From contig NZ_JAME01000016.1 of NCBI RefSeq assembly GCF_000521865.1, positions 1-64,000 of the forward strand: a DNA stretch of 64,000 nt. The letters are read 5' to 3'. The number at the start of each line of letters is the position of its first letter. The first letter of the stretch is position 1. Source of the stretch: Roseivivax isoporae LMG 25204. Lineage in GTDB: Bacteria > Pseudomonadota > Alphaproteobacteria > Rhodobacterales > Rhodobacteraceae. The position numbers and the translations under genes were made by a program. The notes below the pieces were generated by a model. It was not told the DNA's origin. It ran no database searches and worked only from the letters and a program-made list of their open reading frames with translations. Of the stretch, positions 50,201-59,185 are shown piece by piece.

Positions 50201-51064
50201 GTGGATTTCCCGCGCGACCTCGACGGCTGGCCACATGCAGAGGCGTCACGACAGATCGCGGTGAAGCCGCACCGCTGGCACGTGCAGGTCATGGGCGAGG
50301 GTCCGGACCTCCTGATGATCCACGGCGCGGGCGGCGCCACACATTCCTGGCGCGGGCTGATGCCTCTTCTCGCGCGGGACCATCGCTGCATCGCCGTGGA
50401 CCTGCCCGGGCACGGGTTCTCGCGGCTCGCGACCCGGTTCCGGTCCTCCCTGCCGTTCATGGCCGAGGACCTGCGCCGGCTCGTCGTCCACGAGGGCTGG
50501 GCTCCGCAGGTGATCCTTGCCCATTCCGCCGGGGCGGCGGTCGCGCTCAGGATGGCGGCGACCATGCACCCGGTCCCGCGGATCGTCGCCGTGAACCCCG
50601 CGCTCGAACCCTTCCGGGGGCTTGCGGGCGTCCTCTTCCCCATGGCCGCGCGCATGATCGCGCTCACCCCCTTCGCCACCGACCTCGTGCGCGCGGGTCT
50701 CGTGAATCCCGCTCGCACCGAAACGCTGCTGGCCGGGACCGGGTCGCGCCTCGATGCCGAGGGCGTCCGGCTCTACCAGCGGCTCCTCGGCGACCGCGCG
50801 CATGTTGAGGGCGCGCTTCTCATGATGTCGCAATGGTCGCTCGAGGCGCTCATCGGCGACCTTCCGGGCATCCGGGCGCCGAGCCTCTTCCTTCTGGGCG
50901 ACAACGACCGGACCGTGCCTGCCCGCGGGGCCGAGGACGCCGCCCGCCGCATGCCCGACGCGACCTGCACGATGCTGCCGGGGCTCGGACACCTCGCCCA
51001 CGAGGAGGCGCCGGAGCTCGTGGCGCACCACCTGCGCGACTTCGCCGGCCGCGCAGCGGCCTGA
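50201..51064 (+). CDS. bchO: Magnesium chelatase accessory alpha/beta hydrolase
   Basis: A 287-residue alpha/beta hydrolase-fold protein. It has the oxyanion HGAGG motif (MIHGAGGATHSW), DLPGHGFSR and the nucleophile elbow AHSAGAAVAL, with a late GLGHLAHEE carrying the catalytic His. BchO is a conserved but poorly understood partner of magnesium chelatase in crtA-bchIDO operons. No ATG exists near the start; GTG at 50201 (reading MDFPRDLDGWP) matches the family N-terminus better than TTG at 50195, which overlaps the bchD stop. Confidence 0.9.
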   Translation: MDFPRDLDGWPHAEASRQIAVKPHRWHVQVMGEGPDLLMIHGAGGATHSWRGLMPLLARDHRCIAVDLPGHGFSRLATRFRSSLPFMAEDLRRLVVHEGWAPQVILAHSAGAAVALRMAATMHPVPRIVAVNPALEPFRGLAGVLFPMAARMIALTPFATDLVRAGLVNPARTETLLAGTGSRLDAEGVRLYQRLLGDRAHVEGALLMMSQWSLEALIGDLPGIRAPSLFLLGDNDRTVPARGAEDAARRMPDATCTMLPGLGHLAHEEAPELVAHHLRDFAGRAAA

Positions 51065-51116
51065 GCCGCGGCGATTCCCCTTGCGCACGGCCCGGGGCCG
51101 TCGGAGTCATGGGCAC

Positions 51117-52346
51117 ATGCCGCTACTCGTCTTTCTTCGTGACAACGCCCGCTGGCTCGCCGCCGGCGCGCTCCTGACATTCCTGTCGAGCTTCGGGCAG
51201 ACGTTCTTCATCTCGGTCTTCGCGGGCGAGATCCGGGCGGAATACGGGCTCAGTCACACGGCGTGGGGCGGGATCTACTCGCTCGGCACCACCGTCTCGG
51301 CGATGCTGATGGTCTTCGCGGGCGCGCTGACCGACCGCTACCGCTCGCGCCACCTGGGCGCGGCGGCGCTGGTCTGCCTCGCCATCGCATGCTGCGCCAT
51401 GGCGGGCAACCGCGCGACATGGCTCCTGCCGGTGGCGATCCTCGCGCTGCGCTTCTTCGGGCAGGGCATGCTGTCGCTGATCGGCATGGTCGCCATGTCG
51501 CGCCGTTTCATCGCCGCGCGGGGCCGCGCGCTGTCAATCGCCGGGCTCGGCGTCACGCTGGGGCAGGCGGTCCTGCCGGTGATCTTCGTCGCGGCGATGG
51601 CGATCCTTCCTTGGCGCACGCTCTGGGTCCTTTCGGCGCTCGTCGCGCTTGCGGGCATCCCCCTGGTGCTGTGGCTCCTGTCGGCGGAGCGGACACCGCA
51701 GAGCATGGCCTCCGAGGACGAGAGCACGGGCCTCGACGGGCGCCATTGGCGCCGTGGCGAGGTGCTGCGGCACCCGCTGTTCTGGGCGATGGTGCCGGCG
51801 CTTCTGGGCCCGCCCGCCTTTGGCACCGCGTTCTTCTTCCAGCAGGTGCATTTCACCGAGGTGAAGGGCTGGGACCTGATCGAGCTGGTGGCATTCATGC
51901 CGCTCTTCACCCTCGTGACCGTCGCGGCGATGCTCCTGTCAGGCGGCGCCATCGACCGTTTCGGGCTCGGGCGCGTGCTGCCGTTCTACCTCTTGCCCTG
52001 CATCGCGTCCTTCGCCCTGTTCGGCGCGGGCGATGCGCTCTGGTCGGCCGGTGCGGGGCTGACCTTCCTCGCGCTGACGCAAGGCGCGCAGGCGGTGCTG
52101 CCGAACGCGTTCTGGGCGGAATATTTCGGCACGCGGCACCTGGGCGCGATCAAGTCCATGGGGACCGCGATCATGGTATTCGGCACCGCCATCGGGCCCG
52201 GGCTGACCGGGGCGCTGATCGACCTGCAGGTGGGGATCGAGGCGCAATACCTGGGCATCGCCGTCTATTTCGCCGCCGCGACGGGCGGGATCCTCGCGGG
52301 CCTGTCGCGCCTCAGGCGGAACGAACGGGCCGCAGCGCGCACCTGA
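51117..52346 (+). CDS. MFS transporter
   Basis: A 409-residue protein with about twelve membrane segments of the major facilitator superfamily. The loop 2-3 motif is visible as GALTDRYRSRHLG. The N-terminal TFFISVFAGEIRAEYGLSHTAWGGIYSLGTT resembles oxalate/formate-type or YbfB-like MFS members, but substrate cannot be read. It follows bchO by 52 bp in the same direction but is not of the PucC/LhaA pigment-related type. It is convergent with the Smr-domain gene (four bases between stops). Confidence 0.85.
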   Translation: MPLLVFLRDNARWLAAGALLTFLSSFGQTFFISVFAGEIRAEYGLSHTAWGGIYSLGTTVSAMLMVFAGALTDRYRSRHLGAAALVCLAIACCAMAGNRATWLLPVAILALRFFGQGMLSLIGMVAMSRRFIAARGRALSIAGLGVTLGQAVLPVIFVAAMAILPWRTLWVLSALVALAGIPLVLWLLSAERTPQSMASEDESTGLDGRHWRRGEVLRHPLFWAMVPALLGPPAFGTAFFFQQVHFTEVKGWDLIELVAFMPLFTLVTVAAMLLSGGAIDRFGLGRVLPFYLLPCIASFALFGAGDALWSAGAGLTFLALTQGAQAVLPNAFWAEYFGTRHLGAIKSMGTAIMVFGTAIGPGLTGALIDLQVGIEAQYLGIAVYFAAATGGILAGLSRLRRNERAAART

Positions 52347-52350
52347 CCCC

Positions 52351-52941
52351 TCAGCGCAGCCGGCGCAGGTACACATAATAGGCGCCGCCACCGCCATGGC
52401 GCAGATGCGCCTCGGACACCTGCAGCACGGCGCCACCCAAGGGTGGCAGGCGCAGCCATTGCGGCACCTGCTGTTTCAGCACGCCCCGGCGCCGCGGCGC
52501 GGGGTCGTGCGGCTCGCGCGGGGCGCCCTTTCCGGTGATGACCAGAACCAGCCGCTTGCCCTGCGCCTGCGCGCCGAGGATGAACCCGACGAGCGCGGGA
52601 TGCGCGCGCTCGATGGTCATGCCGTGCAGGTCGATGCGCGCCTCGGGATGCAGCTTGCCGCGTTTCATGCGGCCATAGGCCTTGGCATCCATGGCGGGCG
52701 GCGCGGCGCGGTAGGACGGCATCGCGGTCCCGTTCTGGCCGCCGCCGCCGGCCTTCTCGCCGATGCGGAACTCGGGCAGGGGTTCGGCAGCGGGCGGCGC
52801 ATCCTCCGGCATGCGCGGAACCGCGGCCTTTGGCGGCGGCGCACTGGCGCGGAACTTGGGCCGGCCGGGCAGGCGGCTCGTGCTGCGCGCGACCTGGGAC
52901 CAGAGCTCGAGTTCCTCCGGACGGGGGCGACGCCCCTTCAT
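52351..52941 (-). CDS. Smr-domain protein
   Basis: A 196-residue protein with a disordered Pro/Ala-rich N-terminal half and a C-terminal Smr (MutS2-type) domain at about 98-190. Signature elements are IDLHGMTIERA and VITGKGAPRE. Stand-alone Smr proteins are nucleases acting on branched DNA or RNA; the biological role here is uncertain. The start overlaps the end of mltA by four bases. Confidence 0.88.
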   Translation of the reverse strand: MKGRRPRPEELELWSQVARSTSRLPGRPKFRASAPPPKAAVPRMPEDAPPAAEPLPEFRIGEKAGGGGQNGTAMPSYRAAPPAMDAKAYGRMKRGKLHPEARIDLHGMTIERAHPALVGFILGAQAQGKRLVLVITGKGAPREPHDPAPRRRGVLKQQVPQWLRLPPLGGAVLQVSEAHLRHGGGGAYYVYLRRLR

Positions 52942-54017
52942 TGCACGAGTTCCGGCAAGAGGGCGTAGGCGCGCTGGATCGGCAGGAGCACGACCATGCG
53001 GCCCGGGTCACGGAAGGTCCCGGCGAGCTTGCCCGCGGCGTCGCCCGTACCCACGAACACGTCGGCGCGCTGCGCCCCCTTGATGGCGGAGCCCGTGTCC
53101 TGCGCGACCATCAGCCGGTTGAGCGGTGCCTCGCCCGCCTTCTCGATCCAGACAGGCGCGCCGAGCGGGGTGAATGCCGGGTCGACCGCGATGCTGCGCA
53201 TGGGCGTGACGGAACGGTTCATCGCGCCGAGCGGCCCCCGGTCGGCGGGCACTTCGCTCACTTCACGAAAGAAGACGTAGGAGGGGTTGTGGAACAGCAG
53301 CTCCTCGCCCTCGAGCGGATTGTCGCGGACCCAGTTCTTGATGACCTGCGCCGAAACCTGGTGCGGCTCGAACGTGCCGCGGCGGATCAGCTCCTTGCCG
53401 ATCGAACGGTATTCGTGGCCATTCGCGCCGCCGTAGCCCACGCGGATCATGCGCCCGTCGGGAAAGCGGATGCGGCCCGATCCCTGGATCTGGAGAAAGA
53501 ACAGCTCGACCGGATCGTCGACCCACGCGATCTCGAGCCCGCGGCCGTTCAGCGCGTCCCCGGACAGGATGTCGCGACGCGAGAGCCACGGCCCCTCGAC
53601 GCCCGGAAGCTCGGGCGGCAGGCTGTAGAGCGGGTAGCGGAAGCGGTCGTCGGGTTCGGGCGCGCCGGTCAGCTCGGGCTCGAAATAGCCGGTGAAGAGC
53701 GCGGCGTCGTCCTGCGGCGGTCCTTCGGTCACGAGAACGGGACGAAAGAACAGCTCGAAGAACTGCCGTGCTTTGCCAGCGTGGTCGGTCGCGGCCGCGC
53801 AGAGCGCGCGCCAGTCCGGATCTTTCAGGTCGCGGCAGGTCACGAGGAACGTCTCGAGCGCGGCCTCGTGGTCGTCCCGGTCCCAGCCGTCGAGATCGGC
53901 GAACTGCATGATCGTGTGGTGCACGGGCATCGGGTCGGAACCGCCCTCGCCGCCACTCGCGGAGGTTGCCGCCATGGTCCACCCCGCGAGGAGGATCGCC
54001 CGCAGACCGGGTGTCAT
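52938..54017 (-). CDS. mltA: Membrane-bound lytic murein transglycosylase A
   Basis: A 359-residue exported murein hydrolase with signal peptide (about 1-21, no lipobox seen). MltA and 3D domains are visible: ALFTGYFEPELTG, VELFFLQIQGSGRIRFPDG, IRVGYGGANGHEYRSIG and VAQDTGSAIKGAQRADVFVGTG, where the catalytic Asp lies. It cleaves peptidoglycan glycan strands to give 1,6-anhydro products. The start at 54017 overlaps the stop of the Tim44-domain gene. Confidence 0.93.
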   Translation of the reverse strand: MTPGLRAILLAGWTMAATSASGGEGGSDPMPVHHTIMQFADLDGWDRDDHEAALETFLVTCRDLKDPDWRALCAAATDHAGKARQFFELFFRPVLVTEGPPQDDAALFTGYFEPELTGAPEPDDRFRYPLYSLPPELPGVEGPWLSRRDILSGDALNGRGLEIAWVDDPVELFFLQIQGSGRIRFPDGRMIRVGYGGANGHEYRSIGKELIRRGTFEPHQVSAQVIKNWVRDNPLEGEELLFHNPSYVFFREVSEVPADRGPLGAMNRSVTPMRSIAVDPAFTPLGAPVWIEKAGEAPLNRLMVAQDTGSAIKGAQRADVFVGTGDAAGKLAGTFRDPGRMVVLLPIQRAYALLPELVQ

Positions 54018-54673
54018 TCCCCGGTGGCGACCAGCTGCCAGTTCGGGTCGTCCGAGCCCATGACGCGTGCGAAGGTCCAGGTGTCCTTCTGGCGCTTCAC
54101 CTGCGAGGTGCTGCCCTCGACGATCGTGCCGTCGCGGTCGCGCACGGCCGAGGTCAGCTCGCCCACATAGGTCATGGTGATCTCGGCCTCGCGGCTCGTC
54201 GTGTCGAAGGTCGCGTTGGACAGCGTCAGTTCGCGCACGCCGATGAACTCGGCCTCGATGGTCAGGCCCTGCTCCTCGCGCGCGGCGACGACCTCGGCGA
54301 AGCTGTCGTAGACATCGGGGGACAGGAACTGGCGGATGTCGTCGAGCGACCCGCGCTCGAACGCCATCAGGATCATCTCGTAGGCGCCGCGGGCGCCCGA
54401 CAGGAACTCGCTCACGGAGAAGCTCGGTTCGACCTGCTTCATCTGCGCCAGGGCCTTGGCTGCGGGGCTGTTCGCCGGAACGTGATCGACGATGTCGTGA
54501 TCCGGTCCGCCCTCGATCACCTCGAAGCTGGGCCGGTCCGATCGCGTCTGCGACGAGGCGGATGCCGTCGGCTTCTCGAATCCCTCGCGCGAGCCAAGAA
54601 CGCTCTTGAGGCGCAGGATCAGGAATACCGCGATCCCAGCCAGGACCAGAAGCGACAGAATTTGAGAATTCAT
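54014..54673 (-). CDS. Tim44/TimA domain membrane protein
   Basis: A 219-residue protein with one N-terminal membrane helix (SQILSLLVLAGIAVFLILRL), a charged linker and a Tim44-like domain (about 85-215, with FSVSEFLSGARGAYEMILMAFERGSLDDIRQFLSPDVYDSF). In alphaproteobacteria related proteins (TimA-type) are linked to protein translocation or membrane protein quality control. Divergent from fxsA; secB follows on that side, a gene arrangement often conserved in Rhodobacterales. Confidence 0.88.
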   Translation of the reverse strand: MNSQILSLLVLAGIAVFLILRLKSVLGSREGFEKPTASASSQTRSDRPSFEVIEGGPDHDIVDHVPANSPAAKALAQMKQVEPSFSVSEFLSGARGAYEMILMAFERGSLDDIRQFLSPDVYDSFAEVVAAREEQGLTIEAEFIGVRELTLSNATFDTTSREAEITMTYVGELTSAVRDRDGTIVEGSTSQVKRQKDTWTFARVMGSDDPNWQLVATGE

Positions 54674-54779
54674 CAAGGCCTCGCGTGAGGGGTGCGTGGA
54701 AACGATTGGCTTGCATTCCTATGTAGGAGTTGGGACCGGGCGAGTCTACCTGCCGGACCCGGGATAGGAGGTCGTGCCC

Positions 54780-55298
54780 ATGTGGCTATTCGTTGCATTC
54801 CTCGCGGTGCCCCTGATCGAGATCGCGCTGTTCATCCAGGTGGGCGGCCTGATCGGTCTGTGGCCGACGCTCGGGATCGTGATCCTGACGGCGCTGGTCG
54901 GCACGTGGCTGGTGCGTTCCGAGGGCGCCGGCGCGATGAACGACATCCGCCGCTCGTTCAACGAGCTGCGCGACCCGTCCGAACCGCTGGCACATGGCGC
55001 GATGATCCTGATCGCGGGCGCGCTGCTGCTCACGCCGGGCTTCTTCACCGACGCGGTCGGCTTCGCGCTGCTGATGCCGCCGGTGCGGCAGGCGGTGATG
55101 CGCTACGCCCGCAAGCACGTGCGCACGCGGCAGTTCCACGTGCACACGGGCGCGGGTCCGCGCGGTCCCGGACCGCAGGGGCCGACCCCGCGCCCGCGCC
55201 GGGACGACGATGTGATCGAGGGCGACTACACGGACGTCACGCCGACCAAGCGGCCGACGCATCCGGGAACCACGGGTTCCGGCTGGACGAAGCATTGA
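54780..55298 (+). CDS. fxsA: FxsA family membrane protein
   Basis: A 172-residue protein with three to four membrane segments in the first 110 residues (LFVAFLAVPLIEIALFIQVG, LWPTLGIVILTALVGTWLV and MILIAGALLLTPGFFTDAVGFALL). The tail is Pro/Arg/Asp-rich. FxsA is best known for reducing exclusion of phage T7 in F-plasmid strains of E. coli; its normal role is unknown. An ATAGGAGG ribosome site fits the ATG at 54780 better than the GTG at 54774. Confidence 0.88.
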   Translation: MWLFVAFLAVPLIEIALFIQVGGLIGLWPTLGIVILTALVGTWLVRSEGAGAMNDIRRSFNELRDPSEPLAHGAMILIAGALLLTPGFFTDAVGFALLMPPVRQAVMRYARKHVRTRQFHVHTGAGPRGPGPQGPTPRPRRDDDVIEGDYTDVTPTKRPTHPGTTGSGWTKH

Positions 55299-55353
55299 GC
55301 CCACGGTCCCGGGCTGCTAGACCCGGCGGGCCTTATTCTTCCGGAGCGCGCAC

Positions 55354-55887
55354 ATGAGCGACACGAATACGAACGCCAACGGCGGGGATGCCACGCCGCC
55401 CGAAGCCGGCCAGCAGGCACCCCAGGTCAAGATGAACGTGCTTGCACAGTTCATCCGCGACATGTCTTTCGAGAACATCCTGGCCCAGAAGGGCGCACAG
55501 GGCGACACGCAGCCCGACGTGCAGGTGCAGGTGAACCTCGACGCCAAGAAGCGCACCACCGAGCACCAGTACGAAGTGGTGATGAAGCTCAGGATCGACA
55601 GCAAGGCGAAGGCGACGTCGAGCCAGCTGTTCCTGATGGAAATCGAGTATGCGGGCGTCTTCCACATCGAGAACGTGCCCGAGAACCAGCTGCATCCGTT
55701 CCTTCTGATCGAATGCCCGCGCATGCTGTTCCCGTTCGTGCGCCGCATCGTGGCGGACGTGACCCGGGACGGGGGCTTCCCGCCGCTGAACCTCGAGACG
55801 ATCGATTTCGTGCAGCTCTACCGCGCGGAACTCCAGCGCCGTCAGGCCGCGCAGGCCGCGTCGCCCGACCAGACCGGCCAGGCCTGA
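55354..55887 (+). CDS. secB: Protein-export chaperone SecB
   Basis: A 177-residue cytosolic chaperone that holds preproteins unfolded and delivers them to SecA. Typical blocks are FIRDMSFENILAQKG, VQVQVNLDAKKRTTEHQYEVVMKLRIDSK, FHIENVPENQLHPFLLIECPRMLFPFVRRIVADVTRDGGFPPLNLETIDF. Convergent with dnaQ. Genes near the origin in this order (secB, dnaQ, coaE, aroE, maf) are conserved in alphaproteobacteria. Confidence 0.96.
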   Translation: MSDTNTNANGGDATPPEAGQQAPQVKMNVLAQFIRDMSFENILAQKGAQGDTQPDVQVQVNLDAKKRTTEHQYEVVMKLRIDSKAKATSSQLFLMEIEYAGVFHIENVPENQLHPFLLIECPRMLFPFVRRIVADVTRDGGFPPLNLETIDFVQLYRAELQRRQAAQAASPDQTGQA

Positions 55888-55894
55888 TCGCCGA

Positions 55895-56581
55895 TCAGAC
55901 CCGCGACCAGAGGGCGTTCGCGCCCAGGCGGTCCACAAAGGCGGCGTGAGCCGCCTTTTCGCTGTCCGATAGTCGCGGGGGCAGCGGCTCGGGCCTCCGG
56001 CCGGGGCGCCAGTCCGCATCGTCGCCGCCGGCGGTCGCCCCCTGCGCCTGCGACAGGCCGAAATCCGGCTGCTTGCCGCCGATAAGCTCGAGGTAGACCT
56101 CGGCCAGGATCTCGCTGTCGAGAAGCGCGCCGTGCAGCGTCCGCGCCGAGTTGTCGATCGCGAAGCGGCGACAGAGCGCGTCGAGCGAGGCGGGCGAGCC
56201 CGGGAACTTCTTGCGCGCCATGCCCACGGTGTCGACGGCGCGGTCTATGGCGAGCAGCGGCCGCTTTGCCCATCGCAGCTCGGCGTTCAGGAATTTCATG
56301 TCGAAGGACGCGTTGTGGATAATCAGCGGCGCGTCACCCACGAAGGCGAGGAAATCGTCGGCGATCTGCGCGAAGACCGGCTTGTCGCGCAGGAAGTCGT
56401 CGCCGAGGCCGTGCACCTCGAATGCCTCCTGCGGCATCGACCGCTCGGGGTTGATGTACTGGTGGTAGTGCCGGCCGGTCGCCACGTGGTTCCAGAGCTC
56501 GACCGCGCCGATCTCGACGATCCGGTCGCCCTGTTCGGGATCGAAGCCCGTGGTCTCGGTGTCGAGGACGATCTCGCGCAT
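55895..56581 (-). CDS. dnaQ: DNA polymerase III epsilon subunit (proofreading exonuclease)
   Basis: A 228-residue DEDDh exonuclease: ExoI motif [11 protein letters not shown] (Asp and Glu), Exo[13 protein letters not shown], and Exo[17 protein letters not shown] with the catalytic His preceding Asp. It proofreads during chromosomal replication. Located 18 bp downstream of coaE on the same strand and probably in its transcript. Confidence 0.96.
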   Translation of the reverse strand: MREIVLDTETTGFDPEQGDRIVEIGAVELWNHVATGRHYHQYINPERSMPQEAFEVHGLGDDFLRDKPVFAQIADDFLAFVGDAPLIIHNASFDMKFLNAELRWAKRPLLAIDRAVDTVGMARKKFPGSPASLDALCRRFAIDNSARTLHGALLDSEILAEVYLELIGGKQPDFGLSQAQGATAGGDDADWRPGRRPEPLPPRLSDSEKAAHAAFVDRLGANALWSRV

Positions 56582-56599
56582 GGCCTGGGCCTTTCCGTG

Positions 56600-57184
56600 T
56601 CAGCTGCGGTGCAGGAGGGCGTCCAGCACCTGTTGCACGCCGTGCGCGGCGCTCTCAAGGCTTGTCGTGTCGATGACATGATCGGCCCGCGCGCGTTTCT
56701 CGGCGTCGGGCATCTGCTTGGCGCGGATCGCCTCGAATTGCGGGCGGGTCATGGTGCCGCGCGCAAGCACGCGAGCCTCCTGCACATCGGACGGAACGGA
56801 GACCACGACGGTCGCGTCCATCTCGGCATCGGCGCCGGTCTCGAAAAGCAGCGGCACGTCGAACACGACGACCGGTGCGCGTGCCGCTGCGGCAAAGGCA
56901 TCCCGGTCGGCGCGCACCAGCGGGTGCACGATCTCCTCGATCCGCCGGAGCGCGGTCGGATCCGCGTCGATCGCGGCCCTGAGGCGGTCCCGCGACACGG
57001 CGCCGTCGACGATCGCCTCTGGAAAGGCCGCGCCGAGCGGGGGCACCGCGTCACCGCCCGCGGCGTAGAGACGGTGCACCGCCGCGTCGGCGTCCCAGAC
57101 GGCGCAGCCACGGTCGCGGAACATCGCGGCGGTGGTCGACTTGCCCATGCCGATGGATCCGGTGAGCCCGACCCGCAACGTCAT
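56600..57184 (-). CDS. coaE: Dephospho-CoA kinase
   Basis: A 194-residue P-loop kinase with Walker A GLTGSIGMGKST (near 6-17) and the CoaE block VWDADAAVHRLYA. It phosphorylates dephospho-CoA in the last step of CoA synthesis. The start overlaps the aroE stop by four bases. The position between aroE and dnaQ is a common alphaproteobacterial arrangement. Confidence 0.95.
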   Translation of the reverse strand: MTLRVGLTGSIGMGKSTTAAMFRDRGCAVWDADAAVHRLYAAGGDAVPPLGAAFPEAIVDGAVSRDRLRAAIDADPTALRRIEEIVHPLVRADRDAFAAAARAPVVVFDVPLLFETGADAEMDATVVVSVPSDVQEARVLARGTMTRPQFEAIRAKQMPDAEKRARADHVIDTTSLESAAHGVQQVLDALLHRS

Positions 57185-58029
57185 GCGAGGACCGCCTCGC
57201 GCGTTGCGGCGTCGACGTCCGGACGGCGGCCGAACCAGCGCTCGAACCCCGGCACAGCCTGGTGCAGCAGCATGCCGAGCCCGTCCACCGTGCGGCAGCC
57301 CTGCGCGGCCGCGACGCGCAGGAGCCGCGTCTCGAGCGGCGCGTAGACGAGATCGGTCACGAGCGTGCCCGCGCGCAGTCCGTCCAGCGGCACGCGCAGT
57401 TCGGGCTTGCCGACCATGCCGAGCGAGGTCGTGTTGACCACCGTCGCCGCGCCGTCGAAGGCGTTGCCGGCCTGCAGCCAGTCCACGACCCGGACCCGGT
57501 GGCCGAATGCCTCGCGCAACGTTTCGGCGCGCAGGCGCGTGCGGTTCGTCAGGACGATCTCGGGAACGCCGGCATCGAGAAGCGAGGCGATCACCGCACG
57601 CGCCGCGCCGCCTGCGCCCAGCACCACGGCCGGGCCGTCCGCCGCCGACCAGTCCGGCACTTCCTGCCGGATGTTGGCAAGAAAGCCGTACCCGTCGGTG
57701 TTGTCGCCGTGGATGCGCCCGTCGCTGCGGAAGATCAGCGTGTTCACCGCGCCGATCAGCGTCGCGCGGTCGGTGACCTGGTCCACGACCTCCATCACCT
57801 TTTCCTTGTAGGGGACGGTCACGTTCGCCCCGACGAAGCCCATGGACGGCATCAGGCGCACGACGTCGAGCAGTTTGTCCGCCGGCACGTCGAGCGGAAC
57901 GTAATGTCCCGGCAGACCGTATCGGCGCAGCCAGTGCCCGTGCAGGCGCGGCGAGCGCGAATGCGCGATGGGCGAGCCGATCACGCCGGCCAGCGGAATG
58001 CGGGGCAGGGGTGCACTGGCATCGCTCAT
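57181..58029 (-). CDS. aroE: Shikimate dehydrogenase
   Basis: A 282-residue enzyme reducing 3-dehydroshikimate with NADPH in aromatic amino acid synthesis. Substrate-binding SPIAHSRSPRLHG is near 17-29, GANVTVPYKEKVM carries the catalytic Lys, and the nucleotide loop is VVLGAGGAARAVI. It overlaps maf and coaE by four bases each. Confidence 0.95.
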   Translation of the reverse strand: MSDASAPLPRIPLAGVIGSPIAHSRSPRLHGHWLRRYGLPGHYVPLDVPADKLLDVVRLMPSMGFVGANVTVPYKEKVMEVVDQVTDRATLIGAVNTLIFRSDGRIHGDNTDGYGFLANIRQEVPDWSAADGPAVVLGAGGAARAVIASLLDAGVPEIVLTNRTRLRAETLREAFGHRVRVVDWLQAGNAFDGAATVVNTTSLGMVGKPELRVPLDGLRAGTLVTDLVYAPLETRLLRVAAAQGCRTVDGLGMLLHQAVPGFERWFGRRPDVDAATREAVLA

Positions 58030-58625
58030 GAGGGCAGCACACCGCGCAGCGTCAGGTGGTTCAGGAGTTCCATGAGAGGCAGGCCCATGATGGTGAAATG
58101 ATCGCCCTCGACCCGCGAGAAGAGGCGCACGCCTTCCTCCTCGATCCGGTAGGCGCCGACCGAGCTTTGCACCTCGGGCCAGTTCCGGTCGAGATAGGCC
58201 TCGAGGAATGCGTCCGAGAAATCGCGCATGTACAGGCGCGCGACACCCACGTGCCGCCAGACCGGCGCCGCGTCCTCATAGAGCACCGCCGCCGACAGGA
58301 GCTGGTGGTGCGTGTTGCGCAGCCTGCGCAGCTGGTCGGCGGCCTCGGCGCGGCTTTCGGGCTTTGCGAGGATGTCACCGTCGATGGCGAGGACCTGATC
58401 GCAGCCGAGGACCAGGTCATGCGGCGCCGCGGCCGCGACCTTGCGCGCCTTCGTCTCGGCCAGGGCGTCGGCGACGTCACGCGGCGGCGCGGATTCGGCC
58501 CGAAGCGCCGCGCGCACCGAATCCTCGTCGACCCGGGCGGGCCGCACGCTGTGCGGAACGCCTGCGCGGCGCAGCATCTCGGACCGGATGGTCGAGCCCG
58601 AGGCCAGCACGATCGCTTTTGTCAT
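58026..58625 (-). CDS. maf: Maf-family nucleotide pyrophosphatase
   Basis: A 199-residue Maf/Ham1-fold protein. It has the N-terminal [15 protein letters not shown] signature and the central [20 protein letters not shown] block. Maf proteins hydrolyse modified or canonical nucleoside triphosphates and have been tied to septum inhibition in Bacillus. First gene of the leftward run maf-aroE-coaE-dnaQ, immediately beside the putative origin; its start codon abuts a DnaA-box-like 9-mer. Confidence 0.93.
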   Translation of the reverse strand: MTKAIVLASGSTIRSEMLRRAGVPHSVRPARVDEDSVRAALRAESAPPRDVADALAETKARKVAAAAPHDLVLGCDQVLAIDGDILAKPESRAEAADQLRRLRNTHHQLLSAAVLYEDAAPVWRHVGVARLYMRDFSDAFLEAYLDRNWPEVQSSVGAYRIEEEGVRLFSRVEGDHFTIMGLPLMELLNHLTLRGVLPS

Positions 58626-59185
58626 GTGGACAAACCGGAAGACAACAGGGGGAAGAGGTCAGGGGCGGTTCTGGGGAAAAACGCGTCTCATTGCAAGCGA
58701 CGCCGCTTTCGTCCCCTTCCGTCCCTGCCGCGAGGCGGGTTGTGCCGCCGGTGGACGGGATGGATCCGCGACTGTTCACGGACGCCGCGACGCGGCACAA
58801 TCCCGGACTTTTCCACCGCCTGTCCAGTTTCACTTATCTCCACAAGTATCTGATTTTGAAATTTTATTTTCCTTATCACCGACCTGGTCCAAGAATCCGT
58901 CCCGGATTTTATCCACAGGTCCCGTACTTGTGCATGAATCCTGTAGGGATGAAGGATCCACAGGATCCGGGCGACCTACAAAACCCAACTACCTTTCTTT
59001 TCTTTCTGGTTATGGAGAAGAAAGGGTCCGTGGCGCCGCGGACCTGTCCGATTGACTCCACGCGCCGGGCTTTCTATATCGCTCGTCACGCGGTCCCGTC
59101 CGGGAACCCGCGTTTCTCCGTAGAACGATACACGTCATTCCGAGCTAGAGGCTGCGTTCCGGTTTTCCGGTCGCGGGAAAGCGCC
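58626..59185. other. Probable chromosomal replication origin (oriC)
   Basis: A 560-bp stretch without a credible gene between divergent maf and rho. It contains a perfect DnaA box TTATCCACA at 58909-58917, a TTGTCCACA on the minus strand at 58625-58633 and a weaker GGATCCACA at 58954-58962. An AT-rich segment at 58831-58880 (15 of 50 bases are G or C, in an otherwise GC-rich genome) could be the unwinding element. A 6-bp inverted repeat lies at 59025-59044. Nearby genes on both sides run away from it, and parS sites lie 2.9 kb and 4.8 kb to the right. In many alphaproteobacteria the origin lies in this gene neighbourhood. Only two good boxes are seen, so the call is inferred. Confidence 0.65.
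59052..59080 (+). promoter_or_regulatory. Sigma-70-type promoter of rho
   Basis: TTGACT, 17-base spacer, TATATC: five of six matches at -35 and a good -10. Predicted start near 59087 gives a leader of about 100 bases before rho. Confidence 0.75.

Noticed and set aside
58208-59185. Upstream extension of rho through the maf-rho intergenic region
   Set aside because: Rho has a normal family N-terminus at 59186 with a ribosome site, and a sigma-70-type promoter with a predicted start at about 59087 lies within the supposed extension.
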